The position numbers and the translations under genes were made by a program. The notes below the pieces were generated by a model. The model ran no database searches and was not told the origin of the DNA. It was given only the letters and a program-made list of their open reading frames with translations. From NCBI GenBank assembly GCA_021464525.1, contig JADRCO010000112.1, forward strand, positions 1 through 53,089: 53,089 nucleotides of DNA, given 5' to 3'. Source of the stretch: Rhizophagus sp. LPA8_4_AMF (lineage: Eukaryota > Glomeromycota > Glomeromycetes > Glomerales > Glomeraceae). Numbering within the stretch: the stretch's first letter is position 1; every line of letters begins with the position of its first letter. Of this stretch, positions 36,044-47,003 are shown piece by piece.

Positions 36044-36122
36044 AGTTATTGGGTATGATGGTTAAAATATCATATGAACTGCTTCGCAGTTCGGTGATAT
36101 TTCAAACCCCTACCAAATAACT
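36044..36122. repeat. 79-bp foldback with GAACTGC-TTC-GCAGTTC centre
   Basis: AGTTATTGGGTA.. at the left pairs with ..TACCAAATAACT at the right, and a perfect 7-bp stem with a TTC loop sits at the centre (about 36076-36092). Almost the full length is one imperfect hairpin; it could be a minimal MITE or a structured RNA. Confidence 0.5.
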
Positions 36123-36925
36123 ATTATTTATCAGTTATTGATTTAAATACTGTAATTGCTTTCAAACATAACATTTATCAAAATAATTTTTTTCTTTTTT
36201 AAAAATAAGTAATTATATTATTACTTTTATAACAGCACATTTAAAATTAATGCTTTTACACTTTAAACAAATAAACAAACATTATTTTTAATGAAATAGT
36301 TTAAATACGCGTAAAAAATACTAATTACTTCATAATTTAGCCAAACTAGCATATAAATAAAAATTAATGCCTAAAACAACTCAACACCTGCTAAATAATT
36401 CCAAAGGTTTTGTTTCAGTTAAAATACACTGTAGTTTCATATAAAAACATTAATATTGTTATTAATATTAAAGTTATTTTAATAAGAATTAGTACTTGAG
36501 TGGTTCCATACCTGCTGAACAACTTTACTTAAGCTTCTTAAATTTATTTCATTTAGCAAAAGCACTAAAATCGCACTGTGAAATTGAAAAATAAATGGAT
36601 TATGACAATTTTTTAAAAAAAAATATCTATTTTTTTCCACAAATATTTACTTGTTAAATGACTCTTATTAGTCACCCAAGTCTTGTAAGTCTTGCTTATT
36701 AATTAAAGTATTAAAATTAATAAATAAAAAACGCATTTATTATAAACCAAAATAGTATACAATTTAATAGAAATATTCCATACTTAAGTTGTTTAAGAAT
36801 ATTTAACTTCTTTATCTTTTAATAGATTTTTTTAAAAATATTTTTAATATGAAAAAAAGTAAAAAAGAAGAGTTCGTAGGAGAAATAATTTTGTTGTACC
36901 GGTAAACAACGAAAAATAAGGATGT
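36123..36925. other. Intergenic, no gene seen
   Basis: AT-rich; only short frames and no recognisable repeats apart from homopolymers. Confidence 0.5.
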
Positions 36926-37066
36926 TAAGTCACGTGACTTATATTAGGTGAGTATGAAAAAATTTCACTTTACGTTACGTACCTTACATTATAGTAAGTA
37001 CGTAGATAAAACATGTGCTTTACGTTACTCACTTTCTATATACTCATTTTTTCATCTCGTGACTTA
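36926..37066. mobile_element. 141-bp foldback with TAAGTCACG ends
   Basis: TAAGTCACGTGACTTA at the left pairs with CTCGTGACTTA at the right. GAGTATGAAAAAAT and its complement ACTCATTTTTTCAT, and TTTCACTTTACG / CGTTACTCACTTTC, extend the pairing. No coding capacity. Confidence 0.5.
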
Positions 37067-37126
37067 TTTTTATTCATTTTATTTTCTACATTAAAATTTT
37101 TTTTCGTAAACATTTTTATTTTTTAG

Positions 37127-37431
37127 GTTTATATCAGGCTTGGTACAGTAAGTGCTGATTTTATCTACATTATTTTTACTAAAATTTTTTTTCCATAAAA
37201 AATTTTAGCCATTTATTCTTTAGATTTAGATCAGGTTTGACAATCAGATTGAAGCTGTTGTGTACGGTAAGTGCTGATTTTATTTTTTATTAGTTTCTAA
37301 ATTTTTTGTCTTTTATTTTAGGTTTAGATGGGGATCAATGAGAAATTTTTTTTCCAATTTGATTTTGTTTTTTTTTATTTATTCATCTTTTAGGATTAGA
37401 TCTGATTAGATTGATGCTGATGCTACAGTAT
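37127..37431 (+). other. Tandem splice-bounded mini-exon cassettes
   Basis: Segments starting GTTTATATCAGGCTTGG (37127-37147), ATTTAGATCAGGTTTGAC (37224-37266), GTTTAGATGGGGATCAATG (37322 on) and GATTAGATCTGATTAG (37394 on) are similar. Each is preceded by a poly-T AG acceptor. The first two are followed by an identical donor, GTAAGTGCTGATTTTAT, and the introns (76 and 55 bp) contain CTAAA branch-like sites. In one phase the first two read FISGLV and FRSGLTIRLKLLCT, sharing F-x-S-G-L. Later copies have lost donors and carry stops. It looks like a decayed array of duplicated micro-exon units. Confidence 0.4.
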
Positions 37432-37474
37432 AAACTCCATTTAAAAAATTTTTTTTAAAAAAAAGAAACATTCG

Positions 37475-37625
37475 TTTTTGGTCAGATGGTTTGAACCGTT
37501 AACCTGTCCAGCCTAGATTATTAACAGTTAAATTTTAAAAAAATTATTTTATTAATTAAAAAAATAAAATTTTTTTGACCGGATGGTTTGATGGATATCA
37601 AAACTGTCAACCTGTCTGGTCGAAA
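37475..37625. repeat. Two related short hairpins
   Basis: GGTCAGATGGTTTGA...TTAACCTGTCCAGCC (about 37478-37513) and GACCGGATGGTTTGA...TCAACCTGTCTGGTC (37577-37622) are imperfect hairpins of the same sequence family, about 100 bp apart. Confidence 0.45.
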
Positions 37626-37926
37626 CCTTTTAACTTTTAAAATAATTTTCTCTTTTCAATTTTTTTTTAAAAAAAAAATTTTATTTTTATCGTTTTCATA
37701 AACATTTTTGATTACAACATATTTGTATTTATTATAATTTATTGTTCTATAAAAAAAAGGTAAATCCTTAATTTTACTATTTAAATTTTCTATTTTAAAT
37801 TCTTTGCCGATCAATCAAAATTATACCTTTTCACAAAATCTACTCTCTGATTGCTTAATTTAACACGCAATCAATATGGCACAAGAGAGCTTAAAATTAA
37901 ATTTTTATCCCTGTTGTAGACCAAAC

Positions 37927-38047
37927 TTGACCACATCCCAAATCGTCCCATCGGCCCAAATTAGGAGATCATCGCTGGTACAGTTTTAAGGCATTATTAG
38001 AATGGGCCAATAATTTAGGCCGATGGGACGATTTGGGACATGGTCAA
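37927..38047. mobile_element. 121-bp foldback (MITE-like) element
   Basis: TTGACCACATCCCAAATCG plus TCCCATCGGCCCAAATTA (37927-37962) pairs with 38012-38047 with three mismatches; homology weakens towards a short centre. No target duplication is obvious. Confidence 0.65.
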
Positions 38048-39007
38048 CTACGACATCCCCATAGATGGTCAAAGAAGCAATTGCATGTTATATGCTATAA
38101 GTAATTTGCAATTTGCCCTTGCATTTCTTGTAGAAATCTATGAAATTGTATAGAAAATTATAATATTTTATTAAATAACAAAGAACATTTGATTCAATTC
38201 ACGCACTATTTAAAAAATTTTTCTTGACTAAATTCATAATTTTTAGAATTAATATGGTGAAATATTTGTTAACTTCATTGATGAACTGTAAAATTTCTAA
38301 GTAAAATCTTGTCTTGAATTTCATTTATTCATCATTATATATACATAGTTATAAAATATCAAAATTTTTAATTATACATAAGTTCTATATTATGTGATTT
38401 TAAACATTATTGTTAATATGGTTTATGTATTAGTAGATTTAGAGCATTAATGTAGGGTACTATGTAATTAATGAAATAAAAGCAAGATAGTACATATGAA
38501 AGAAATAAATTCATAAATTATCATAATTTATTAATAATTAGTTGAAAATGATGCATCATTTATGTCTGTAATACTAAATTATGAACCAATGTTTAGTCCT
38601 AAATCAACTTCATCTTTACCTTAGGCTAATGCCTATTGATTCTTTCTCTTAGTTTGTAAACTTCTTGAAGAAAGTACAAACATCTTTGGAAATTAATTTG
38701 ATTTTCTAAATTTGGGTGGAAAGTAGTCATCTTTAGTATGTAATTTAATAAGACTGAATTATCACAGTCTGGATATCTTTATTTATAACTAGTTGCTAAA
38801 AAAAACAATGAAATAATTTAATTGATAGATTAATTATATTTCAGACTTGAATATAATAATAAAGTAAGAAATGCATTGAGCTATATTTTATTGAATGATA
38901 GTACAAAAAAGTATGGTTACTACTGACAATCTCAAAATTTATTAGTTATTCAGGTAGCTAAATTAAGAAACTTTTATTTATTATAAATAACAATAATTTT
39001 ATTCATC
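38048..39007. other. Intergenic, 3' flank of the F-box gene
   Basis: No gene. The stretch about 38900-39005 is similar to 41105-41285, the flank of the truncated F-box copy, so it was duplicated together with the gene. Confidence 0.5.
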
Positions 39008-40561
39008 CTAAAAATCATTGTAATAACTATACATTTTATATATAAATTCATAAGTATCAATAATTGAACCTCGATAACCTAGAACTATGATATTGTGTAA
39101 TTTAAATTCTTCTACTTCATTTTTCAGAGAAATCAAGTCAACATGATTATTTCGAATGAATAATTCTTGAAAAGCCAAAAACTTGACTCTTTTCTTTTTC
39201 ATAATATGTTCCTTTATAACAGATAAATTATTCTTGTTTACTGATTCTTTTCCCTTAATATTTTTAATTGATAATTTCTTAATAAAAGAGTTTTGTAAAT
39301 TTTTCAAAAAAATTTCAAAATCACTTGTATTAATTATAAGAATCAAACCTAAATACTCTAATTTAGGAGGAAGAATTTGCCCTAAATTTTGTAATATAAG
39401 TGAACAAAGATCATCATCATAAGTTTCAATAATAAGATAATTAAGACTTAGTCCAACTTTTTCAATTAACTGGAATATTTTATAAATATTCTGATCTTCA
39501 AAACCGCGAAATTTTAAGAATTTGATATTTGTACTACAATATTTTATGATTAATTCCAATAATTCTTGTTCTTGTGTTAATAATCCATTAAATAATTCAA
39601 GTCCAAAGTTTTCTAAGTAATTTCCAGATTTTTGTAATAATAGTTGAAGTTGTTCAGTCAAGGGGTTTTCCACAAATAAAGATTTTAATTTAAATGGTTC
39701 AGTTAAGTTAATAATTTGTTGAAAAAAATTAGAATCTAGAGAATAACAATAAAGAATATGAATAGATTCTAAAACATTTGATTGTTCAGATATATCATTT
39801 GAGACAGCTATATTTTTAAAATCAATACGATGAAATATAATTGTTCTTAAAGTATTTGTACAATTAGGATTCTTTGATAATAATAATGAATGATATAAAG
39901 GAGTGATAAAACCAAGGAATAACGAAATTTTTTTGAGATTTTGTTGTGAATCAATTATATGACATAAATTTTCTTCCAATTTTTGATATCTATAAATATT
40001 TAAAGTCTTAATATATGCGTTGATTTTAAGATAAAGATTTCTAATATTACAAATGAAATTTGGACTTCTTAAAACTAATTCAGAAACAATCATTTCACAG
40101 TAAGAATCACTATGTACAACATAAAGAGTATGTATTTTTGCTTCACTTTCATCGAATATTTTAATTAGGGACTTTAAGATAAATTTCATAAAGCTAAAAT
40201 CTTCTGTATATTTATTTGCCCACCATCCTATAGAAACAATGATTTTATGTATATCTAAGTGTTGAATAAAATTGGAATAATTAAATAATGTATTTGAAGG
40301 AAGTAATTCATTATTAATTTGTTTATTTAATTGCATTTTATCACCATCATTTAATTTATATAAGTAAACTTCAATATAATGATAATTTTTAGGATATTTT
40401 AATGAAAATGGATTTTCCCATAATAATGGAATTGATAACTGACACCATAATCTATTTACTAGAATACATGAATGTAATGTAGAAAAGTCATCCCGAAAAT
40501 ATTGTATAATTTCATTTGTTAATTCAGGTAAATTTCCTAATAATATTTTCGTAAATGCCAT
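39008..40561 (-). CDS. F-box protein with leucine-rich C-terminal region
   Basis: 517 residues in one exon. I take the start at ATG 40561-40559 because the F-box begins immediately after it; the frame also opens 42 codons earlier, but that extension is hydrophobic and atypical. Residues about 8-52 are an F-box (LPELTNEIIQYFRDDFSTLH...CILVNRLWCQLSIPLLWEN), the Skp1-binding module of SCF ubiquitin ligases. The rest has degenerate leucine-rich spacing, for example LELIIKYCSTNIKFLKFRGF and ILPPKLEYLGLIL. Such genes form very large families in Glomeromycotina; the target is unknown. A 5'-truncated tandem copy lies upstream (41286-41812). Confidence 0.85.
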   Translation of the reverse strand: MAFTKILLGNLPELTNEIIQYFRDDFSTLHSCILVNRLWCQLSIPLLWENPFSLKYPKNYHYIEVYLYKLNDGDKMQLNKQINNELLPSNTLFNYSNFIQHLDIHKIIVSIGWWANKYTEDFSFMKFILKSLIKIFDESEAKIHTLYVVHSDSYCEMIVSELVLRSPNFICNIRNLYLKINAYIKTLNIYRYQKLEENLCHIIDSQQNLKKISLFLGFITPLYHSLLLSKNPNCTNTLRTIIFHRIDFKNIAVSNDISEQSNVLESIHILYCYSLDSNFFQQIINLTEPFKLKSLFVENPLTEQLQLLLQKSGNYLENFGLELFNGLLTQEQELLELIIKYCSTNIKFLKFRGFEDQNIYKIFQLIEKVGLSLNYLIIETYDDDLCSLILQNLGQILPPKLEYLGLILIINTSDFEIFLKNLQNSFIKKLSIKNIKGKESVNKNNLSVIKEHIMKKKRVKFLAFQELFIRNNHVDLISLKNEVEEFKLHNIIVLGYRGSIIDTYEFIYKMYSYYNDF

Positions 40562-40780
40562 AGTGCAGGAGAAAACGAAAATAAAGGGGATTATGTGAAA
40601 AGGGAATTTATAATAATTATGTTGACAAGTGACATGGAATGATACAAATGATATTGATAACATGTCACAATTAAATAACAATGACATGAGTCATATTTAA
40701 ATTGAAGTTAAAGGCGGATCGTGCACATCAGATTACCGTACAATTAGCAATATTATTATCTGGACCAGCATGACAAATTA

Positions 40781-41037
40781 GGCCGTTCCAAATTGATTGT
40801 TTGTTTAACGTACCCCACCCCCCTCTATTTTCTTAAAAATCTAAGTTTTAATAAACATATAACAACACATATGTTTAAATGCCCCCTCAAAATTTAAATT
40901 AAATTTTTCTGAAATTACCCAGATTTTTCCAAAATATCCAAAGTTTTATTATATTTGTTTGTTTAATGAAGACCCCCCTCCCCCCTCAAACTTTTCAGAA
41001 ATCTGGACGTTAAACAAACAATCAAGTTGGAACAGCC
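40781..41037. mobile_element. 257-bp PIF/Harbinger-like MITE
   Basis: TIR GGC(C/T)GTTCCAA(A/C)TTGATTGT continuing TTGTTTAACGT (about 33 bp) at both ends, flanked by TTA target duplications (40778-40780 and 41038-41040). A 3-bp TTA duplication and a GG-starting TIR fit PIF/Harbinger. The interior has C-rich runs (ACCCCCCTCCCCCC) and no coding capacity. It sits between the F-box gene and its truncated copy. Confidence 0.7.
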
Positions 41038-41285
41038 TTAGTTTTAAACCATGTAATATAAAATTGTGTGTTTCCTTAATTTAGTGTATACGCAATTAGG
41101 TACAACATGTACTACTTGATGGTCCTAAAAAAGTATGATTACTTCATCCTGGATGTTACTGGAAAACTCAAAATTTATTAGTCATAAAGTAACTAGAATA
41201 AGAAACCTTTATTTAGTATTATAAGTAATAATAACAATTAAAGTCACTGTAAGGGTTAATACATTTCATATACAAATTTATGAGT

Positions 41286-41882
41286 TTATATTTTTAAATC
41301 ATAATAATTTTTAACTATGATATTATGTAATCTAAATTCTTTAACTTCATCTTCTAAAGAATATAAATCAACTTCAGTATAAAAATGTGGGGAATAACAT
41401 TCTAAAAAAGCTAAATATTCAGTTCTTTTCTTTTTCATAATATATTCCTTTATATAAGGTAAAATATCTTCTTGCTCTTCTTTTTTGATATGATAATTAT
41501 TAATTAATAATTTCTTAATAAAAGTATTTTGTAAATTTTTCAAAAAAATTTTAAAATCATTTGGTTTAATTACAAGAATTAAATTTAAATATTCTAATCT
41601 GGAAGGAAGAATTTGCCCTAAATTTTGCAATACAATTGAACCAAGACTATCATTGTCATAATTAGTTTCGATAGTGAGATAATTAAGACTTAGTTCAACT
41701 TTTTCAATTAGCTGGAATATCTTATAAATATTCTGATCTTCATATCCATAAATTCTTAAGAATTTGATATTTGTGCTACAATATTTTATGATTAATTCCA
41801 ATAATTCTTGTTTATTATTTTTATTGTCACATGTGTTAACTAAAAGAATAAAGAAAAAGAAAAAAAAGAAATTCAACGCCAA
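41286..41882 (-). pseudogene. 5'-truncated tandem copy of the F-box gene
   Basis: The frame is open for 198 residues. From about 41812 down to 41286 it is clearly similar to the C-terminal third of the neighbouring F-box protein (LLELIIKYCSTNIKFL, QNIYKIFQLIEKV, FLKNLQN-x-FIKKL). The first 24 residues are unrelated poly-Phe sequence, so the F-box and most of the repeat region are missing. The similarity extends into the 3' flank to about 41105, as expected for a partial tandem duplication. It could still be expressed as a short protein, but is more likely dead. Confidence 0.7.
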
Positions 41883-43365
41883 GATAAATTGTGTAACTTA
41901 TTTGACCAAATTACTTTCATTAGTTAACTAAATTATATTATTAACATGCAATTATAAATTTTCTTTTAGTCTTTAAGGATACAAATCGAGTTTTAATAAT
42001 GTAATTCGCACAGACGACTCAAAAAGTTTAGACGCATGTTACAATTACAATTGTTGCATGTATTTTTTTTTTAGTAAGGATTATATTAAACATATTATGA
42101 TTTATCTCTTTCTTTTATCCTATGGAACAAAAATTTTATTATTTACCCAAAATCGAGCATAATTTAAAGGATTAACCACAAATATAAATAATTTGGATTA
42201 AGTTATGAAAATAATTATCATTAGATTTCATTGTTCAGGCTATTCCCAATGTGAATTATATAAATGTCCTATTAAGGAAGAAATTTTACTATTATGGGTT
42301 GTATCATTATTATCTATGTACCACAAAAATACGTGACTTGTTTTTATTGGAATCGTAAGTAAATGGGCTCATTACGCAATTAAAGAAATACTAAATCCAC
42401 TTTTGGAACAAAATTTTTCGCTCAAGGCACATTATAAAGAGGAGTCGAACAAAATGGGTGATTTTATTGTGTAAAGTTCTATTTTTTATGAGTAAGAAAT
42501 TTTTAAAGTCCTTATAACTTGATTGCTATGCTTATTATTAATAAAAGGATACCGAATACAAAATAATTGTGTTGCGAGAAAGTCACGAAAAAAATTGATG
42601 ATACGCTCACTATATTAATTCAATAATAAAATCAAAGCCGTATCAGTTAAGAAAAGGCGTCAATTAAATATAATCTATCGAACTCCAACGTTAATATACA
42701 TTTATTGACGAAATATTATTTAATAATTTTAGTTTTATAGAAATTTTACGACTATGAATGTCACTATTTCCGTAAAAAGAAAAATTTTTTTTTCTATAAA
42801 TGATATTATAACGAAAAAGTATATATACAATGCTTAATATTTAGTTCCATAAAATGATATTGAGTAATCTTTAATTGCACCAATTTCATAAATTAGTTTT
42901 GATTTGATGCTACAGAATTTGGAAAATTCGTTGCGATATTATTAAAAAAAAAAAGATTTACAGTACATATAATCGTATATACAGTACAATAATCTATATG
43001 TTAGGATTTACGAATGAGACCGTTTTTCCCATTCTGCGCTTCAAAAATTTTGCGCATCGAGAATCTATATTTAAAGAAAATACATTTTGTAGAAACTTGG
43101 GCTTTTGTTGATATAATTAGCTGGCCAAAATTTTTATATACGCGGCCGAATATATAATAAGTTTGAATTTTAACGTATATTTATTTTAACTGATATTTGA
43201 ATTTTTTTTTTATTAACGTATATTAATTAATAATATAACAATACTTTTGATGATAAGTAAAGTCTAGAATTACTGTATGTATAATATATAAAAAATTTTT
43301 TTTTTTTTATCTATAGTAAATCCTCTTTTACTCTATTTTTACGGATTTAATTTAATTTCACTATT
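41883..43365. other. Intergenic, no gene seen
   Basis: AT-rich sequence. A GGCCAAAATTTT / GCGGCCGAATAT pair at 43120-43150 belongs to the dispersed GGCC-word debris. No RNA gene recognised. Confidence 0.5.
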
Positions 43366-44850
43366 TTAACCATACAAGAACTTTCCAATATATTTGATAG
43401 ACCTTTCATATGCACCATCTCTACTTGTTGCTTTTCCTACTGCATAATCATGAAAATTAGTATCTTCTATAACCAATTCTGCTTTTACATTATTTTGGAT
43501 CAATTTCTCAATAAAATTTTTAATATCATCCAAAAATATTTCATAACCTCCTGCACAAGCCCATACTTTTGGTAAGCCTGAAAGTTGATTTTCAAATACG
43601 GGAGAAATCATTGAACAAGATGGAAGAAGATTTGAGTCGCCTATATATGCATCCATACAACGGTGTAACCAAGTAGGATCTAGACTGTCATATGAAGCAT
43701 TATCAATGACTGATTGGGTATTCAACATTCCCTAAAAAATTAAAATTATAATTAATATGGATTAAATATGATGAAAATTAAATAATTTTAACGATTGTAC
43801 TTACAGAAAGAAAAGGTGATAATAAAACAATAGCTGCAGGTGGATCGATCGAATATATATATGGGTTATTAACAAGGTAAATTGCACTAATTATAGCCAA
43901 ATTTCCACCCGAACTATCGCCAGCTAAATTAATAATTTTTTTAATGAAAAAAAGAAAATTTAAAATTTGTAATATATTTTTTTTAAAAAAAAAAATAAAT
44001 TAAGATACGTTACCAAAAGCAATTTTAGATGGACTAATATTCTTTTCCGTGACAAGCCATTGATAACACGCTAATATATTATCCCTTGCAACCGGGAATG
44101 AATACTTGGGTGATAATCCTATCAAGTAAATTATGAATATTAAGTAAACTTGCATTTGAATCATTAATTTAACAAATCTTAAATTTAGCTAATCTTAAAT
44201 TTAGCTTACCGTATTCTAAAGACAATATCTGTGTGTTAACACCATGATTTAATTTCCAAGTTTTAATCCAATCGATGAACATTTCCAAGGTTAATAAAGC
44301 ATCACCAAAAACAAAAGCTCCTCCTATTTTATTATAAAAGGCGAAAGGATTAATGAAAAACGTGACGCAGTGAATCAACACTATAAAAATAAATTTCTTT
44401 TATTATTTACCATGAGCGTATAAAATAATCATATCAGCATCTTTTCCAATTTCTGAATGTTCAACGTTTTCGGCAATTAAATAGCCTTCCCATTCATCTT
44501 TTTCGTTACTCGCATCCAATTTTTTTACCCAACGTCTTCCTTTAACTCTACGGACGATCTTACTTAATATTCTAAATATTATTTTAAACAGAAACGTTGG
44601 TAAATATAACTCCAAAATTTTTGATGTGGTGGTCATTATACGTTGATATAAGGATGGTGGTATACGTTTATTTTTAAAGAAGAGGGACTTGAAATGTGCA
44701 AAAATTTCTATTGGAATCTTGAACGCTACATTAAAAAGTTAAAAAGTTAGTTTATATGTAAACATCTTGAAAAAGAAACAAAATTATTTAATTTCCTCAA
44801 TATTTACACAAGATTAAGGTACAATAAAACAAAGCTATGATGGAATTCAT
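43366..44850 (-). CDS. Alpha/beta-hydrolase, hormone-sensitive-lipase-type esterase (6 exons)
   Basis: Exons 44850-44808, 44725-44411, 44323-44210, 44118-44014, 43923-43805 and 43731-43366 join to 353 residues. The tiny first exon encodes a hydrophobic anchor-like N-terminus (MNSIIALFYCTLILSFKIPI). The oxyanion-hole motif is HGGAFVFGD (about 119-127), split by an intron after the His codon and the first base of Gly. The nucleophile elbow is GDSSGGNLA, with Ser196 the likely nucleophile. The catalytic His is in NFHDY (about 326). The position usually held by Asp (GxxDxL) is Glu (GGYEIFLDD). The family hydrolyses short or medium acyl esters; the substrate is unknown. Every junction keeps frame, so the gene looks intact. 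Confidence 0.88.
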
Positions 44851-46726
44851 CGTATTTTTTTACTATTCCAGAAATCAATAATTAAATTTTTTTAAATCAT
44901 TTGCGATTAGTGATTATATATAAAATTATTTATATTTAATTAATATAAATGATTTTGGTAACTGGAAAAAGAAAATGACTCATGGTTATCTCCCTGAAAA
45001 TCGCGTGCTTTTTTAAAAATGGTGTTACCTTTTGAAATAACGAAAAGAAAGTTCGGTGATCAAGTTTCATGAAATTGGACGAACCAATTTTGTTGATCAA
45101 CGGGGGAGAAATAAACAAATATGCAGTTTAACGGAGTTTGGCGTTAATTGATATTCTGTGCTACACATTTGTGATTGACATCAATAGCACGTTTTGAAAT
45201 GTCTGAGCTTGTGCATTTTACTCAGCCCGCCCCTTTTCCCATTTTGATCAATTGGTTTACTGCGCCCCAATTAATTGAAACCTGTTTCATTTATTTATAT
45301 ACATGTGATAAAATGATTCGGTAAAATTTTAAAATTAACTTAAATGGCACATTTTTCATACACAAACCGGTTGTTTCCCTTTGACGTAATAATTATCCAT
45401 AAATGTACAAGGGTTAAAACTTTACATTGTCATCATAATTGTACATCAATATGTAAACTATATATTATTATGCAGTAAAAAAGATCTTTATTTTGTTGTT
45501 TTTGTAAAATATATTATGTTGCAGTGATCTTTTTTTTCCATAAAAATATAATTATTTTTCGGAGACTAGAATAATCAATTCGAATTCATAATATAATTAG
45601 CACGTGAAATAGTGAACTCGATTAAATTCGACTAATTATAGATTTTTTATTGCATGTAACAGGATATCAGTTTCGATTTGGAGACGAATTCTTAATGTTA
45701 ACAAAACAAACTTTTTGGGATACAAAGAAATTTTAAAACAAAAATTTGCATTTTATGCAATTAAAACATAATATTCATTATAAATCTATTGTTAAAGTAA
45801 TTTAACACAAGCTAAACTTACTATAATTTATAATTATTATAATTTAAACAATGTAAAATTTACAACAAAGTAATTAGTATTGTCCAAATTTGAATGATTT
45901 CTTAAATTTACTAATTTGAGAATTTCCATAAAAATCACAATGATAAATGATGTTGCCTTCCAGTTGCCACAATGCAAATTACATAATCATACTAATGATA
46001 TATCGTTTCAAGAACTATATACGTCATAACATCCGGAATAATGATCGGAATTATTAGATAGATTTAAGTTATTAAATTCATTAATATGCTTATCATATGA
46101 AAATCACGATGAACCATTTTTTTCATGTATTTTTAACTAATGTTTGTTAAGACTCCTATATTAAATTTACTATATTTCAATCAAATTTAATAACTGTTTT
46201 GACTAATAAATATATGGAAATACAATCTATATTAAAAAAAAATCAGACTATAAAATTTCTGTTCATTATAAGTTTGGCACAAAAGAGATACTCAACCGAT
46301 TTAGGAAATATTCAACATTATTTAGCTGTAATTTTTTTTTATCTCCAATCATGAAATAAAAAACTAATAAAATATAGACAAATCTCTTTTTTCATATTTA
46401 ATTTGACATGCTGGAGTAAAAGAAGTTCATATGTTAATAATTAATTTTTTTTAGTGATTGATGAAATATTGGATTTTTAAATACGCATATTTATTTTTTA
46501 TAAGAAAATTTCAAGAAAGGGAACGTTAGAAATGCTTAAAACATTTATAATGAATTACATTTATTTATCGTCATAATTCCCTATGTTTCATAATGTTTAT
46601 TATCTATTTTTTTTAATATTAATATTATAAATTGAAAATGTTAAATTTTTTGAATCATAGAAGATTGATTTTATTATTTGTAAAAGCTATTAAAACAAGT
46701 TTAAATATACCGTATGTATATTATAA
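44851..46726. other. Intergenic, no gene seen
   Basis: AT-rich. It contains a GC-richer island at about 45215-45290 without coding features. No gene, RNA gene or complete element recognised. Confidence 0.5.
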
Positions 46727-46818
46727 GAGTTTAAGCATTCAGAATAATTCGGAAGAACTTTTATAAAGAGATCAAGTAATTGTTGATGCTTGCGGTTAGG
46801 AGTGGTTGATTAACCTGT
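46727..46818 (-). pseudogene. Fragment of the 3' end of the neighbouring kinase gene
   Basis: TTAAGCATTCAGAATAATTC through GATCAAGTAATTGTTGATGC aligns with 48143-48240, the C-terminal codons of the kinase (CLDCEI end). The flanking words (ATACCGTATGTATATT near 46705, similar near 47840) match too. It is a decayed duplicate of the gene's 3' end and flank. Confidence 0.55.
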
Positions 46819-46830
46819 CGACCCGAAAAT

Positions 46831-46878
46831 AATGCCATTTCGGTATTAATTTTATGAAAAAACTGCTGAAATGGCATT
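46831..46878. repeat. Hairpin AATGCCATTTC / GAAATGGCATT
   Basis: A perfect 11-bp stem with a 26-nt loop. The loop's TATTAATTTTATGAAAAAAC recurs with one change about 43 bp downstream. It sits at the broken end of the kinase fragment. Confidence 0.5.
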
Positions 46879-47003
46879 TTTTTCATATTAATTTTATGGA
46901 AAAACTATGGCCTGCCGTGGGCACAAAAAGTATATACAAAAGGTACAAAAGTTATTATTTGAATATACAAAATCAATATGCTACCAGGATTAAAAAAGAA
47001 ATA

